From Antedon bifida (taxonomy: Eukaryota; Echinodermata; Crinoidea; Comatulida; Antedonidae): a stretch of DNA of 64,000 nt. This document shows positions 1-10,534 of this stretch, piece after piece (position 1 is the first letter of the stretch; each line of letters starts with the position of its first letter). The stretch is taken from NCBI GenBank assembly GCA_963402885.1, contig OY727093.1, forward strand, positions 27,961,409-28,025,408. Direction: 5' to 3'. The notes under the pieces were generated by a model that was not told the DNA's origin, ran no database searches, and was given only the letters and a program-made list of their open reading frames with translations. Position numbers and translations under genes: made by a program.

Positions 1-1700
1 AACAGTTTTAGAGACTGTTTTTTCCTATATGCATGTCATCTATATAATGTACATTTTTCAAGATAATTATTAAGGTGTTACGTTTTTATATTGTGTTTTA
101 AACTGTATTGTATCTATGTTTCTAAGCTCAGGAAAACACATTTCATGTATGTAATATTATGTGACAATAAATTGAATCTTGAAACATTTCTTATAGGCCT
201 ACAGACAATAATAATGCGATTTTGTATAATTTTAGGACTGCAGGCGATATGCCGAGTGAATGCACGTCGACACCACCACCTATTTATAATTATGTAATGA
301 AGAACAAAACAAAAGACATGGATAAATGTTGATATACACGATGGACGTAATATGAAAACCTACATATGTTGCTAGAGAAGAGACAAGTTATGTCATTAAG
401 GCCAACATTCACAGACTGCTGTCTCAGTTATTATTGGTGTGTTTGAAAACAGCCCTTCGTGGGTGACGACACATATGCATAGAATAAAACAACGAATATG
501 TTTATTTCAGTAGAACCCCTAAAGAGGACACCTTCGGGACCCAACACAGTGTGCAAGGGGACACCAGCCAAAACCCTTGTCCCTTTAATAGGGGAAAAAC
601 AAACATATCAAGATAAACAATAATTGATCTGGACGTATTGACAATTTAGCACCAATTCGTTTTACCAATGAAAACTGTCAAACCAAAGAGAGTATCATGA
701 TGGCCGTAATATTCTTGTTGCTTGTGTTTGCAAAACATATGCTCCATAACTCAAAAATGTATTGTCGATGGAGAAGTATTCTATATATTTAAGTTTAGTC
801 GAGTTTGCGAATTTTCTTTTTTCTGTTTTTTTCTTTTGATATGGATAAAATATTCCGAAATAAAAGAAACTTAATGTATTATCATAATTCTTGTGATATT
901 CCTTTTTGTGTTCAAAACGAAATATAAATTGAATATAATAAAAGGCGAATTTTGCTTGTTTTTTTGTTAAAAAAGGATTCTTTCCCCGCTCGAATCTGGT
1001 TCTTGATTCCATGAAGATGGCCTACCATGTTTAGTATTAAGTTTAGAGTTCGTACTGATGCTAAAGCAAATACTCAATAGGATCTACTGACCGTAAAAAG
1101 AGAAAACACAGGCATATTATCAATATCAATTCAATTTCAATTTCGCTTTTATTTCGGATTCACGTCCATAGTTACAAAAACTGTACCGGTATTCCTATTG
1201 TTTCGACTGGCGCTGATGTTGATTGTGATGGTGGCGGTGTTTATTATGAATATATGTTCCTGATTGGTCAGTAGTTGATTGTCTCTAATTTACGTTATGA
1301 ATACATACACACTCACACTTTTATTTAATTTATTAAAATCGTTCCACTCAGAACTATATTCTAATACAGTACTATAAAAATATGATATTACATCGATATA
1401 TTTTGTATTGCAGTACTGTAATAATATAATTATATCGCGTCTAAACTACTATTTATGACTCAAACTATGCCAACCTAGCCTCTTCTTTATATCTAGTCGA
1501 CCAGTAGGGGCACAAATTGGTATAGGTAATCATCTCCGACATCTACAATAGACGCCACTGTCAAGATATTTTCATTTTAAAACGGTCAGGGTTTGCCTTG
1601 ACTTACTTCACCAAATTAACTCAACTAGGCCTACTTACTATAGGATGAAAAATTTGTAAAAAATCAACTGAATCTACTTATTGCCATTTATTTGCCTAAA
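1..1700. other. Intergenic, repeat-derived sequence, no gene seen
   Basis: No exon-like stretch with splice sites was found. Around 160-185 there is an AATAAA-like stretch in a setting (ACAATAAATTGAATC) typical of LINE or mRNA 3' ends. At 1115-1175, the minus strand reads as a LINE-type 3' tail (AATCCGAAATAAAAGCG). Both are small and cannot be assigned to a family by eye. Confidence 0.35.
508..600. mobile_element. Fragment of a CAGTAGAAC-type MITE (pogo/Tigger-like)
   Basis: It begins CAGTAGAACCCCTAAAGAGG and continues with GGGACCCAACA and GTCCCTTTAATAGGGG. The same words occur at about 21971, 23435, 26911, 42922 and 60569, so this is an interspersed family. The pogo/Tigger placement is inferred from the CAGT terminal sequence and the TA flanks of the better copies. 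No coding capacity. Confidence 0.5.
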
Positions 1701-3022
1701 TCAAATATTAATTTGTTGGCTCTCTATCGAAGCTATGACGTCATTGTAAGACGGCGGAACTATGCATGTCTTCGTCTTCATTGAGGATTTTTCGATTACA
1801 TCATCATAAGATGGCGGTATATCATTAATGCCTGAGGTAACAGACCTACACTGACGAGAACTGAAAGTTAAAAAAGTTCACATAAATTAAAATAGATAAA
1901 GGTAGTACTGTACTGTAATTAAATAATACTTCTGTAATATCAAACAATTGACTGATGCATGAACACTGGACGGGAAAATCATTCTCAGAAACACTGATGT
2001 TGGAAAATAACTAAGACTAGCCATAAAGCCATCATTTGATTACGAATTTCCAATTGCAGAACAAACAAAATTAGAAGACAATTATCTAAATTGATTACAT
2101 TAATAAAGATTTTAAAAAAGATGAAAATCCGACTTTTCAACGAGCCATGATGACATCAGATAGACAAAAAAAGATATATTGTTCCCAAAAAACTTGAAAA
2201 ATGACGATTAATAAAATCAGACTTTGAATATGCCATTTTGTAGTTTTAACAAAGTTAATCACTTCCGTAGAAAAAAAACCTGAAAAAATAATGTTTTCAC
2301 TTATAATATGACAAAATAAACGGTTAAATTCAACCAAAAACCCATTGGCTGGCAGCCAATTTGACAGTTTTTTGCTTTAAATAACATTTTTTTCAGGTAA
2401 ATTATTTTTTTTCCCATCCAATTTTTGGTCAAAGTGAATAACTTTTAGGTGACATTAAAATAGCATATTGAACAAACTAATTAAAAAAAATGATTTTTTT
2501 CAGGGGACAATACATCTTTAAAAGTGAATACGCACCTTTTGAAATTATATTGTTTATGGTAGAAAGACACAAGTCACAAACGTAATCTTTCACTGAACGA
2601 TAAAGCTTGAGCACTCCTAGGAAGCTGTGCTATGAAATAGGATCCCTCTGCACCATGAATATAGGGTTTTGCTTCTAAAGGTACAATATGATTTCTTTGG
2701 TAGATTCTCAGAGAACCAGTATCTGAAGATATGTACAGTCTCTGCTGGGCTCGGTTTTGACGGTAAACAATCAGAACAAACATCACAAAAGTCATGAGAA
2801 ATAACGGACAGACAGCCCAAAAAGAACAAATACCGATAAGTGGGGGTATGGTAATCATAATCAAAACGATGATATAGACAAAGTAAAGCCAATGGAAGTT
2901 CCAATAGTCAGCTGTGACTACCCGTTCTGCAGTGTTGTCCTCTTTACCAGCGAAATTGTCTTCTTTAGCTCTAATTCCAATCGGCAATGATGATCCATTC
3001 TGGTTAAAATACTAGCATCCAT
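1701..3022 (-). pseudogene. Decayed copy of the two-TM PPxY membrane-protein gene
   Basis: Exon 1 is about 2536-3022 and exon 2 is 1701-1845, with the same two-exon layout as the intact gene at 15032-15802. The hydrophobic region is well conserved (WNFHWLYFVYIIVLI here, WNYHWFYSVYIIVLI there), and exon 2 still reads with two PPSY motifs, each followed by a D-V pair. Exon 1 is broken twice. The ancestral ATG at 3020-3022 is out of frame with the membrane-segment frame, which has no other ATG before a TAG. After SFSERLRL comes TGA, where the intact copy has a Cys codon (TGT). The splice junctions remain plausible: donor GTGCGT at 2530-2535 and acceptor TAG before 1845. The 5' flank resembles the flank of the intact copy for about 170 bp. 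It could still make a truncated protein from an internal start, but decay is the simpler reading. Confidence 0.7.
2171..2521. mobile_element. TTAA-flanked MITE, family C, copy 1
   Basis: About 350 bp with imperfect inverted ends: AAGATATATTGTTCCC on the left, GGGGACAATACATCTTTAA on the right. The interior (CCATTGGCTGGCAGCCAATT, TGCTTTAAATAACA) is shared with copies at 6694-7031 and 44491-44806. It lies in the intron of the PPxY pseudogene, with its right end 13 bp from the splice donor of exon 1. The TTAA flank suggests piggyBac or Kolobok mobilisation, which is inference. No coding capacity. Confidence 0.75.
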
Positions 3023-3221
3023 GACCCAAAGTAACTCAAGCCTCAGTTTTCATGTTCTGTTTAATTCTGTATACACATGATAAACGCAGGATGCTGTCTA
3101 AAAGCCGTTTTAATTGGAATAATACTTCTGACAAAATGATTAATCAATTTCCTGTACATTATCACCAAGTTCCTAATGGTATACATATCCTGTGTGTATT
3201 AAAAAGTTTTTATAAATCTTT

Positions 3222-3237
3222 CCCCCCCCCCCCCCCC
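3222..3237. repeat. Poly(C) run
   Basis: Sixteen consecutive C residues between the upstream flank of the PPxY pseudogene and a zinc-finger remnant. A junction or slippage site; its length may be unreliable in an assembly. Confidence 0.9.
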
Positions 3238-3248
3238 AACCCCAACTT

Positions 3249-3283
3249 TTATTAAATTTCTTCCCACAATGTTCATATTCATA
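3249..3283 (-). pseudogene. C2H2 zinc-finger remnant
   Basis: On the minus strand it reads YEYEHCGKKFNKS, the start of a finger like those at 8858-10534 (YECEHCGKKF) with the first zinc Cys changed to Tyr. It ends at the poly(C) run on one side and at the left end of the 5.57-kb element on the other. It has the same orientation as the zinc-finger gene beyond that element, so it is probably the severed 3' continuation of that gene. Confidence 0.7.
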
Positions 3284-3404
3284 CAATAGGGTTGGTGAAA
3301 TCTGTCCACAATAGGTTACTTTTCTGTCCATAATAGGTTACTTTCTGTCCACATAGGGACTAGAGGGCGCTGTTGTCTGTCCATAATATTAGGTTACTTT
3401 CTGT

Positions 3405-4232
3405 CAAAGATCTTATATACTATACTTATATACTACTGGAATGCAATCCCTACAATATTTGATGTCCCAAATCCACCACACCAAGTAACAGTGCGGCGTA
3501 AATTACCCACAAGACTACTATAACATAACTAATTGTTATCTCAGGTTTTAAATAAATTATAATAATAAATGAATGTCATGGTGAATGATGGGTACATAAT
3601 ACAGTAGGCCTAGTATGAATTATCTCAGAATTGACTATCATAATCTGTTTCATGTCATGCCTGTAGGCTTAAGCCTATGATTGTTTATAAATATATTCCG
3701 AAAAATTACTGCAATAAAATAGTCGAAGTAGTGATTTTAAAAAGTGACTTCTTTTTTAATTGTTTATAACACTATTTGACTAATATATTTTCCTAATATG
3801 CACTGTTTTGCTGCTGGATGAAAAGGAAGAACATATCAAGAACAAAAACTGAATACGATGCGCTTAGTGTTATACCAGAGGGACCGACTCGCATAAATAA
3901 GTAGTAGTGATGTGAGTGATGATTACTCCTAGATGATGATTTTGAGGATGATGATGATAAACATTCAATAATAACAAAAATATTCAGTAAATAAAACAAA
4001 TAGAGATCTACAAAGTACAGGAAATAAGTCTATCATTATAATTTAATCACACATTACCGCAATTATTGTGATGAAAAAAATTGAGTATTCAGTTACAATA
4101 CAGTAGACATATCTGATCCATAAATCTACTTGTTTGAGCGAGAGGGCGCCCTATAAAATGAGCTCCTTGTGTGTTACATGAATTGCACGTAAAATTTCGA
4201 GAGTGTCCCATCTTTAGTATATAAGATCTTTG
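3405..4232. mobile_element. Nested 828-bp element in the left arm of the hAT-like element
   Basis: The ends are inverted repeats (CAAAGATCTTATATACTA at 3405-3422, its complement ending at 4232). The 8-mer CTTTCTGT flanks it directly at 3397-3404 and 4233-4240. It interrupts the TGTCCA-type subterminal array of the host element. It is also hAT-like by duplication length. It has no long reading frame. Confidence 0.75.
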
Positions 4233-4905
4233 CTTTCTGTCCACAATAGGGACTAGAGGGCGCTGTTGTTTGTCCATAATAGGTGACTTTCATAATTGGC
4301 TGTCCAAAATAGGTGACTTTTTGTCCACAATAGGGGATTTTATTGGAGTAGTGCGCCATCCATTGTGTTGTCCATAATAGGTGATTTTTTTGGCGTACTC
4401 TCGTACGTACATAGTTTGTTTGATTTTGAGGATGATGATGATAAACATTCAATAATAACAAAAATATTCAGTAAATAAAACAAATAGAGATCTACAAAGT
4501 ACAGGAAATAAGTCTATCATTATAATTTAATCACACATTACCGCAATTATTGTGATGAAAAAAATTGAGTATTCAGTTTCAATACAGTAGACATATCTGA
4601 TCCATAAATCTACTTGTTTGAGCGAGAGGGCGCCCTATAAAATGAGCTCCTTGTGTGTTACATGAATTGCACGTAAAATTTCGAGAGTGTCCCATCTTTA
4701 GTATATAAGATCTTTGCTTTCTGTCCACAATAGGGACTAGAGGGCGCTGTTGTTTGTCCATAATAGGTGACTTTCATAATTGGCTGTCCAAAATAGGTGA
4801 CTTTTTGTCCACAATAGGGGATTTTATTGGAGTAGTGCGCCATCCATTGTGTTGTCCATAATAGGTGATTTTTTTGGCGTACTCTCGTACGTACATAGTT
4901 TGTTT
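3938..4905. repeat. Near-perfect 484-bp tandem duplication
   Basis: Positions 3938-4421 and 4422-4905 are the same length and read identically except for one difference seen (A at 4095, T at 4579). Each unit joins the right part of the nested 828-bp element to the inner part of the hAT-like arm. The short frames within are repeat sequence, not genes. Confidence 0.9.
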
Positions 4906-6693
4906 CGCGAGTAGAAGTAATACTAATTTGCTTTCTCTTCAGACTTTGAGTTGAGGCTACCGACCTAGGCCTAATTAGTATATTATTTAAGTCTCTCGTA
5001 GAGGTCTCTCTATCCTAGGCCTAGTCCTTCCTGTTAGTTAGACTACCTCTATACTATAGGCCTACTTAGGCCTACTACTACTCTAGCCTAGGGCTAGGCC
5101 TAGCTTAGATACAGCAGCAGGGTACCTCCCTGCTTACAGGAATACAAATGACATGGGCTCCATATTAGGTAGATATGTTTCCTACTACAAACAACTAGGC
5201 CTAGCCTCAGTTATCTTGTTTGTTTGTTTTTTTATTATTTATTAATATAATATGAATATATATACAGACTAACATACTATTTTACTCGTAACTATATTGC
5301 CTATTCTGCAGGTCACTGGCGGACTAAGTGACTAGAGGCCTAGTCACTATTTAATACGGTCTTTTACTACTGCCACCGCTACTATACTTTGAAGACCGAA
5401 ATCTTCAAATCACAAACATCTAGATTGCTAGATTGAACTATTAAAATTGTTTTTTTTATTATTTTGTGAATGAACGAGTCTTATCCAGACAGTTTGGACA
5501 GTTAATAGGTTAATAGGTTGGCAGTATAGTAGAACCAGAGCTAGTGTTACTGTGTTATTAATTATGTCATCTATTTAAATCTCCCAATTGTTTTCCCATA
5601 TTTTTTGCGTGTATTACAGATTGTGTACAGTGTATCTTCTGATCAATGTTATAGTACAGTAGCATGGAAATGTCTATTAACTAGGGTAAGTAACAGATAG
5701 GCCCAACCTACAATTGAAGAAAAATACTTTACATATAACCCACTACATCTTTTAGGAGATTTTTCAATATGATCAAGATACTGTGAAATCCCAAAAAGAA
5801 GCCTATTTCAAAACAGTATTTGTTTGCAAAAGTAATCTCGAAAAGGAGGATACAAATGAGACAAACTATCAGTACCGTAGTAGAAAAACTTACTGACAAT
5901 ACATTTGAAATGTTCTATTCATTTGCTTTGCTAGGAAAATAAAAGTAGATATTTCTTTGTTTATTTCCATTCATTATAAACATTACAATCACCATACAAA
6001 GAATAGATAAATCCACTGACAAATTCATGCAGAAAATATTTCAAAATTTAATTAAATGTTATATTATTAAAACATTCATTCAATAAAGCCTTTATCTTTA
6101 AACATTTAATATAAGTTTTTATATAGTGAGTATGGTAATAATTGACTCTGACAACTGGCATAAACATAAATTAAACAATTTAGTAAAGTAAAACAATCCT
6201 ACATATCTTTTTTTTAAATGCAATAAAATATTTAAACATAACTGTGTCCCACCATACAACATGACAATTTGACTCAGCATTACTAAGATTGAAGTTACTT
6301 TTATTATACCTAAACATTATTATAGTGTTTAACTATTTCCTTTTTTTATTATAGGCATACAGATGTTTGATATTCTGCCCATATATCCTGCTGAAATGAA
6401 AAGGTACATCATTTCAACATAATATCTTTGATCATATCATCATCGGTCAATACTTATAGTAATAAACATAATAATTATGGTGTATTTTTTTTATCTTTGC
6501 TATTTTTTAAATTGTAGTTTAACCATATTTTTACATATTTAAAATTAATATAATTCAGTATTTTTGAATGTGATTTAGATTATGAATAAATTTAAAATAC
6601 AGAACAAAATTGTTGATTGTACACTGCGTGTATGTAAACTGGATTTATTGTCGTATTCCTAATGATTCAAAATAATATTTATTTTGCTTCATT

Positions 6694-7031
6694 ATTAAAG
6701 ATGTATTGTCCCTCAAAAACATGAAAAATTAATTCAATCAGACTTTGAATATGTTATTTTGTAGTTTTAATAAAGTAATCGAAAAAAAAAGACGAAAAAA
6801 AAATAATGTTTTCACTTGTAAAATGACAAAATAAATGGTTAAATTCAACCAAAAATCCATTGGCTAGCAGCCAATTTGACCATTTTTTGCTTTAAATTAC
6901 ATTTTTTTCAGGTAATACATTTTTTTTCAATCTAATTTTTGGTCAATGTGGATAACTATTATGTTACAATAAAATGGAATGGAATATTTTTTTTTAGGAA
7001 TTATTTTTTCAGGGGGACAATACATCTTTAA
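6694..7031. mobile_element. TTAA-flanked MITE, family C, copy 2
   Basis: The best-preserved copy. TTAA then AGATGTATTGTCCC on the left, GGGACAATACATCT then TTAA on the right, about 338 bp. It shares the CCATTGGCTAGCAGCCAATT core with the other copies. It sits inside the hAT-like element, so it is either part of it or a later insertion. Confidence 0.8.
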
Positions 7032-8101
7032 ACATTAAAATTGATTCATTTAATTAAACAACAATATAATTAATGGATGAGAACTGCTGCTGTTGATTGA
7101 CTACTGACTGGGATGATTTGTCATGGATTTTGAAACCTAGACCTAAAATGACGAAATGAAGTGCTGAACTCTGATGTCTTTTGCAATATTAAATTGATAA
7201 AGTTGATTTTTATTATTACTGTTAACAAAACAAAAAAAACAAAAAATTAACGGTAAAGAGAAAACATTATCATATATCTATATAACCTATGTGGACTATC
7301 ATCAGGAATTAAAGGTATAAAGGTATAAAAACGTATTTTACTAAAACAATAGGAAGATTCAAATGTTGTAAGCCTACATATTTACAAAAGGAATGGAAAA
7401 CCCAAAGATGAAATGAAAAGCTGTTGTCAAGCGTCTTTAACTCCTATAATTTGTAAGATTGTTGAGAAATTGCTTTGATGTATCTAGAATAGTATAATAA
7501 TATACTAATTACATTTTTTCAGTTTGGAATTAAACAAATGTATAATATTGAACTTTTACTTTCTAAGGTTTTCATTCATGGGCACAGTTAAAGGCTGTAA
7601 ACATTTTAATTTTTGTTTTCTTGACTTTTCTTCTGCACTGGACGGTGTCTAATAAAAAGAACTTAATAACTCAGTAGCTGTTGGTGAAAACACCAATGGA
7701 TTACAGATTTTATTTCAAATAAAGCGCAAGTCAAAGTTGGTGATATTGTAAATAATAATTCTTCTTTTTTAATTTGCTGATGATCACACCTTATCACGTC
7801 CTATAAAAATAATGATTGTATAATGCTTCAAATAGATTATATTTAATTGCTAAATGAGCAAATGTCAACAATCTTAAAACCTTAAATCCTGTACAATGTG
7901 CCATAATATTCTCTCAAACTATTTACATACACACTGTAACTTAGTGAACATTGTCTGATTCTTGAGTAATTCCACTTGTCTTTACGTCTTGTTACATGCA
8001 TTATATAAAATATGTCTTGGTCAAGTTGAACAAAGCTCCTAGTGGTTAGATTGATTGTAGTGTGGGCACCATTTGAGAAATATTATGTTTAGAGAATAAA
8101 A

Positions 8102-8149
8102 AGTATACAAAGGAAAACAACAAGGAGTATACAAAGGAAAACAACAAGG
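8102..8149. repeat. 24-bp unit duplicated in tandem
   Basis: Two adjacent copies of a 24-bp unit beginning AGTATACAAAGGAAAACAAC. Simple tandem duplication. Confidence 0.8.
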
Positions 8150-8857
8150 AAAGTGATTTTAGGGACATAGGGCCTACCTTATTTTTATAGTTTGAAAGTG
8201 CTAGAAATATTATTATTACCTATTGGTTGATTGATCACTTTATTTCAGAATAAAAATGTCATACAAAAATCACACTTTAATAGGATTTTTTCTCTCAAAA
8301 CCTATTTGAAGACTCTATTGAAGACTTGTTTGAATTACATTTAAACTTTTATTATTAGGATTTAAGGTGTTGAAGGGTTACTATAGTTTTTTTGGTTTTG
8401 TTGGAATTCAAAAGGCAATTCATAATTCTTCCCAGAAAGCAAATTATTATTTACGATACAACTTTCCTACTATTAACTCAGACTTGGAGGCCTATAGGAT
8501 ATAGGCCTAGGGCCTAGGCTAGGCCTAGTTTAGTTAGTACTTGGTTGGCCACTATCTAGCCTAGGCCTATACTCTAGGGCCAGGCTACTTAATTACTAGT
8601 CTACTATGCTATGGAGTTTCCTACACAAGTTACACATTACAAAAATCACCTATTATGGACAACATAATGGATGGCGCACTACTCCAATAAAATCCCCTAT
8701 TGTGGACAAAAAGTCACCTATTTTGGACAGCCAATTATGAAAGTCACCTATTATGGACAAACAACAGCGCCCTCTAGTCCCTATTGTGGACAGAAAGTAA
8801 CCTATTATGGACAGAAAAGTAACCTATTGTGGACAGATTTCACCAACCCCGCTCTAT

Positions 8858-10534
8858 TCATATACGGCTTTCTCCTGTGTGTATTCTCAAATGACTTTTT
8901 AAATACGCGCTTTGTTTAAAATTTTTTCCACAATGTTCACATTCATATGATGTCTGACACGAATGAATTCTCAGATGTCTTTTAAAATTCCCATAATCGT
9001 TAAATTTCTTCCCACAATGTTCACATTCATATGGTGTCTCTCCTGTGTGTATTCTCAAATGTCTTTTAAAGTTCCCATTATTGCTAAATTTCTTTCCACA
9101 ATGTTCGCATACATATGGTGTCTCTCCTGTGTGTAGTCTCAAATGTATTTTCAATACTCCACTTTCTTTAAATTTCTTACCACAATGTTCACATTCATAT
9201 GGTGCCTCTCCTGTGTGTATTCTCAAATGTTTTTTCAAATGCCCACTTTCTTTAAATTTCTTACCACAATGTTCACATTCATATGGTGCCTCTCCTGTGT
9301 GTATTCTCAAATGTCTTTTCAATTCCCCACTTTCTTTGAATTTCTTACCACAGTGTTCACATTCATATGGTGTCTCTCCTGTGTGTACTTTCAAATGTCT
9401 TTTCAAATGCCCACTTTGTTTAAATTTCTTTCCACAATGTTCACATTCATATGGTGCCTCTCCTGTGTGTATTAGCAAATGCCTATTCAAATCCCCATTC
9501 TGTTTAAATTTCTTTCCGCAATGTTCACATTCAAATGGTGTCTCTCCTGTGTGTATTCTCAAATGCTTTTTCAAATTCCCACTTGCTTTAAATTTCTTCC
9601 CACAATGTTCACATTTATATGTTGTCTCTACTGTGTGTATTCTCAAATGCCTTTTCAATAACTCACTTCGTTGAAATGTCTTCCTACAATGTTCACATTC
9701 ATATGGTCTCTCTCCTGTGTGTATTCTTAAATGCCTTTTCAAATGGTCACTTCGTTGAAATTTCTTTCCACAATGTTCACAATCACATTCATATGGTGTC
9801 TCTCCTGTGTGTATTCTCAAATGTTTTTTCAAGTGCCCACCTTTTTTAAATTTCTTCCCACAATGTTCACATTCATATGGTGTCTCTACTGTGTGTATTC
9901 TCAAATGCAGATTGAAATCACTACTTTCTTTAAATTTCTTTCCACAATGTTCACATTCATATGGTCTTTCTCCTGTGTGTACTTTCAAATGTCTTTTCAA
10001 ATGCCCACTTTGTTTAAATATCCTCCCACAATGTTCACATTCATATTGTGTCTCTCCTGTGTGTACTCTCAAATGTCTTTTCAATTCCCCACTTTGTTTA
10101 AATATCCTCCCACAATGTTCACATTCATATGGTGTCTCTCCTGTGTGTATTCTCAAATGAGTTTTTAAATTCCCACTGTATTTGAATGTCTTCCCACAAT
10201 GTTCACATTGATATGATGGAGTCTTTTCTGTGTGTATTCTCAAATGTTTTTTCAAACGAGGATGTTCTTTAAATGTCTTTCCACAATGTTTACATTCATA
10301 TGGTGTCTCTTCTTTGTGTATTATCAAATTCTTTCCACAATGTTCAGTTTCAATTTCATTTATTATGTCTTCTTTGCCCACACTCACTAAATGCGTTTCA
10401 AAATTGTCTTCTGATAATATTGGCTCTTGGTATTCACATTTCAACTCTTCTGGCCATGTATGACGTATTCCTAAATGCACCTTCAAATCACTGAGCTCAA
10501 ATTTATCTCCACAATGTTCACATTTATATTTCAT
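8858..10534 (-). CDS. C2H2 zinc-finger protein, 18 fingers, 3'-truncated
   Basis: A single open frame of 558 residues from an ATG (MKYKCEHCGDKF). One isolated N-terminal finger is followed by a degenerate stretch (about residues 33-75), then 17 tandem C2H2 fingers of the form CEHCGKKFx(5)Lx(2)HLRIH. The linkers read TGETPYE or TGEAPYE rather than the usual TGEKPYE. The residues that normally contact DNA vary between fingers (SGELKRH, SGHLKRH, SSDFNLH, NGDLNRH, YGNFKRH), so a sequence-specific nuclear DNA-binding protein is likely; the target is unknown. There is no KRAB, BTB or SCAN domain in the frame. It ends HTGESRI-TGA, and that stop lies inside the 8-bp duplicated target of the 5.57-kb element, so the array once ran further. 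A TAG acceptor about 20 bp before the ATG suggests an upstream non-coding exon. It may be expressed as a shortened protein or be decaying. Confidence 0.85.
   Translation of the reverse strand: MKYKCEHCGDKFELSDLKVHLGIRHTWPEELKCEYQEPILSEDNFETHLVSVGKEDIINEIETEHCGKNLIIHKEETPYECKHCGKTFKEHPRLKKHLRIHTEKTPSYQCEHCGKTFKYSGNLKTHLRIHTGETPYECEHCGRIFKQSGELKRHLRVHTGETQYECEHCGRIFKQSGHLKRHLKVHTGERPYECEHCGKKFKESSDFNLHLRIHTVETPYECEHCGKKFKKGGHLKKHLRIHTGETPYECDCEHCGKKFQRSDHLKRHLRIHTGERPYECEHCRKTFQRSELLKRHLRIHTVETTYKCEHCGKKFKASGNLKKHLRIHTGETPFECEHCGKKFKQNGDLNRHLLIHTGEAPYECEHCGKKFKQSGHLKRHLKVHTGETPYECEHCGKKFKESGELKRHLRIHTGEAPYECEHCGKKFKESGHLKKHLRIHTGEAPYECEHCGKKFKESGVLKIHLRLHTGETPYVCEHCGKKFSNNGNFKRHLRIHTGETPYECEHCGKKFNDYGNFKRHLRIHSCQTSYECEHCGKNFKQSAYLKSHLRIHTGESRI

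Larger units (their letters stand above)
4906..8643. other. Interior of the 5.57-kb element; no gene seen
   Basis: AT-rich sequence without a reading frame of useful length. It holds TAGGCCTA-rich stretches near both ends (about 4965-5105 and 8485-8580), a family C MITE (6694-7031) and a 24-bp direct duplication (8102-8149). No transposase motif was recognised. Confidence 0.6.
3284..8854. mobile_element. 5.57-kb hAT-like element inserted in a zinc-finger gene
   Basis: The outer ends are inverted copies: left GGGTTGGTGAAATCTGTCC at 3289 onward, and the same sequence inverted at 8831-8849. The inverted homology runs about 87 bp with one indel, and resumes farther in after the nested element. 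The arms carry many short units of the type TGTCCA(C/T)AATAGGT. The 8-mer TATTCATA flanks both sides (3276-3283 and 8855-8862) and zinc-finger sequence in one orientation lies outside both, as expected for one insertion with an 8-bp target duplication. An 8-bp duplication plus subterminal repeats fits hAT. The outermost 5-6 bases of the two arms do not match each other. I found no transposase frame, so it is non-autonomous or decayed. Confidence 0.65.

Noticed and set aside
4089-4843. Minus-strand frames reading TYYGQ/YCGQK repeats, repeated twice and again on the plus strand at 8671
   Set aside because: They are translations of the TGTCCATAATAGG transposon arms and their tandem duplicate, not a protein.
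9045-10494. Several plus-strand open frames across the zinc-finger gene, rich in Cys and Phe
   Set aside because: They are antisense shadows of the repeated fingers; periodic sequence keeps all frames open.
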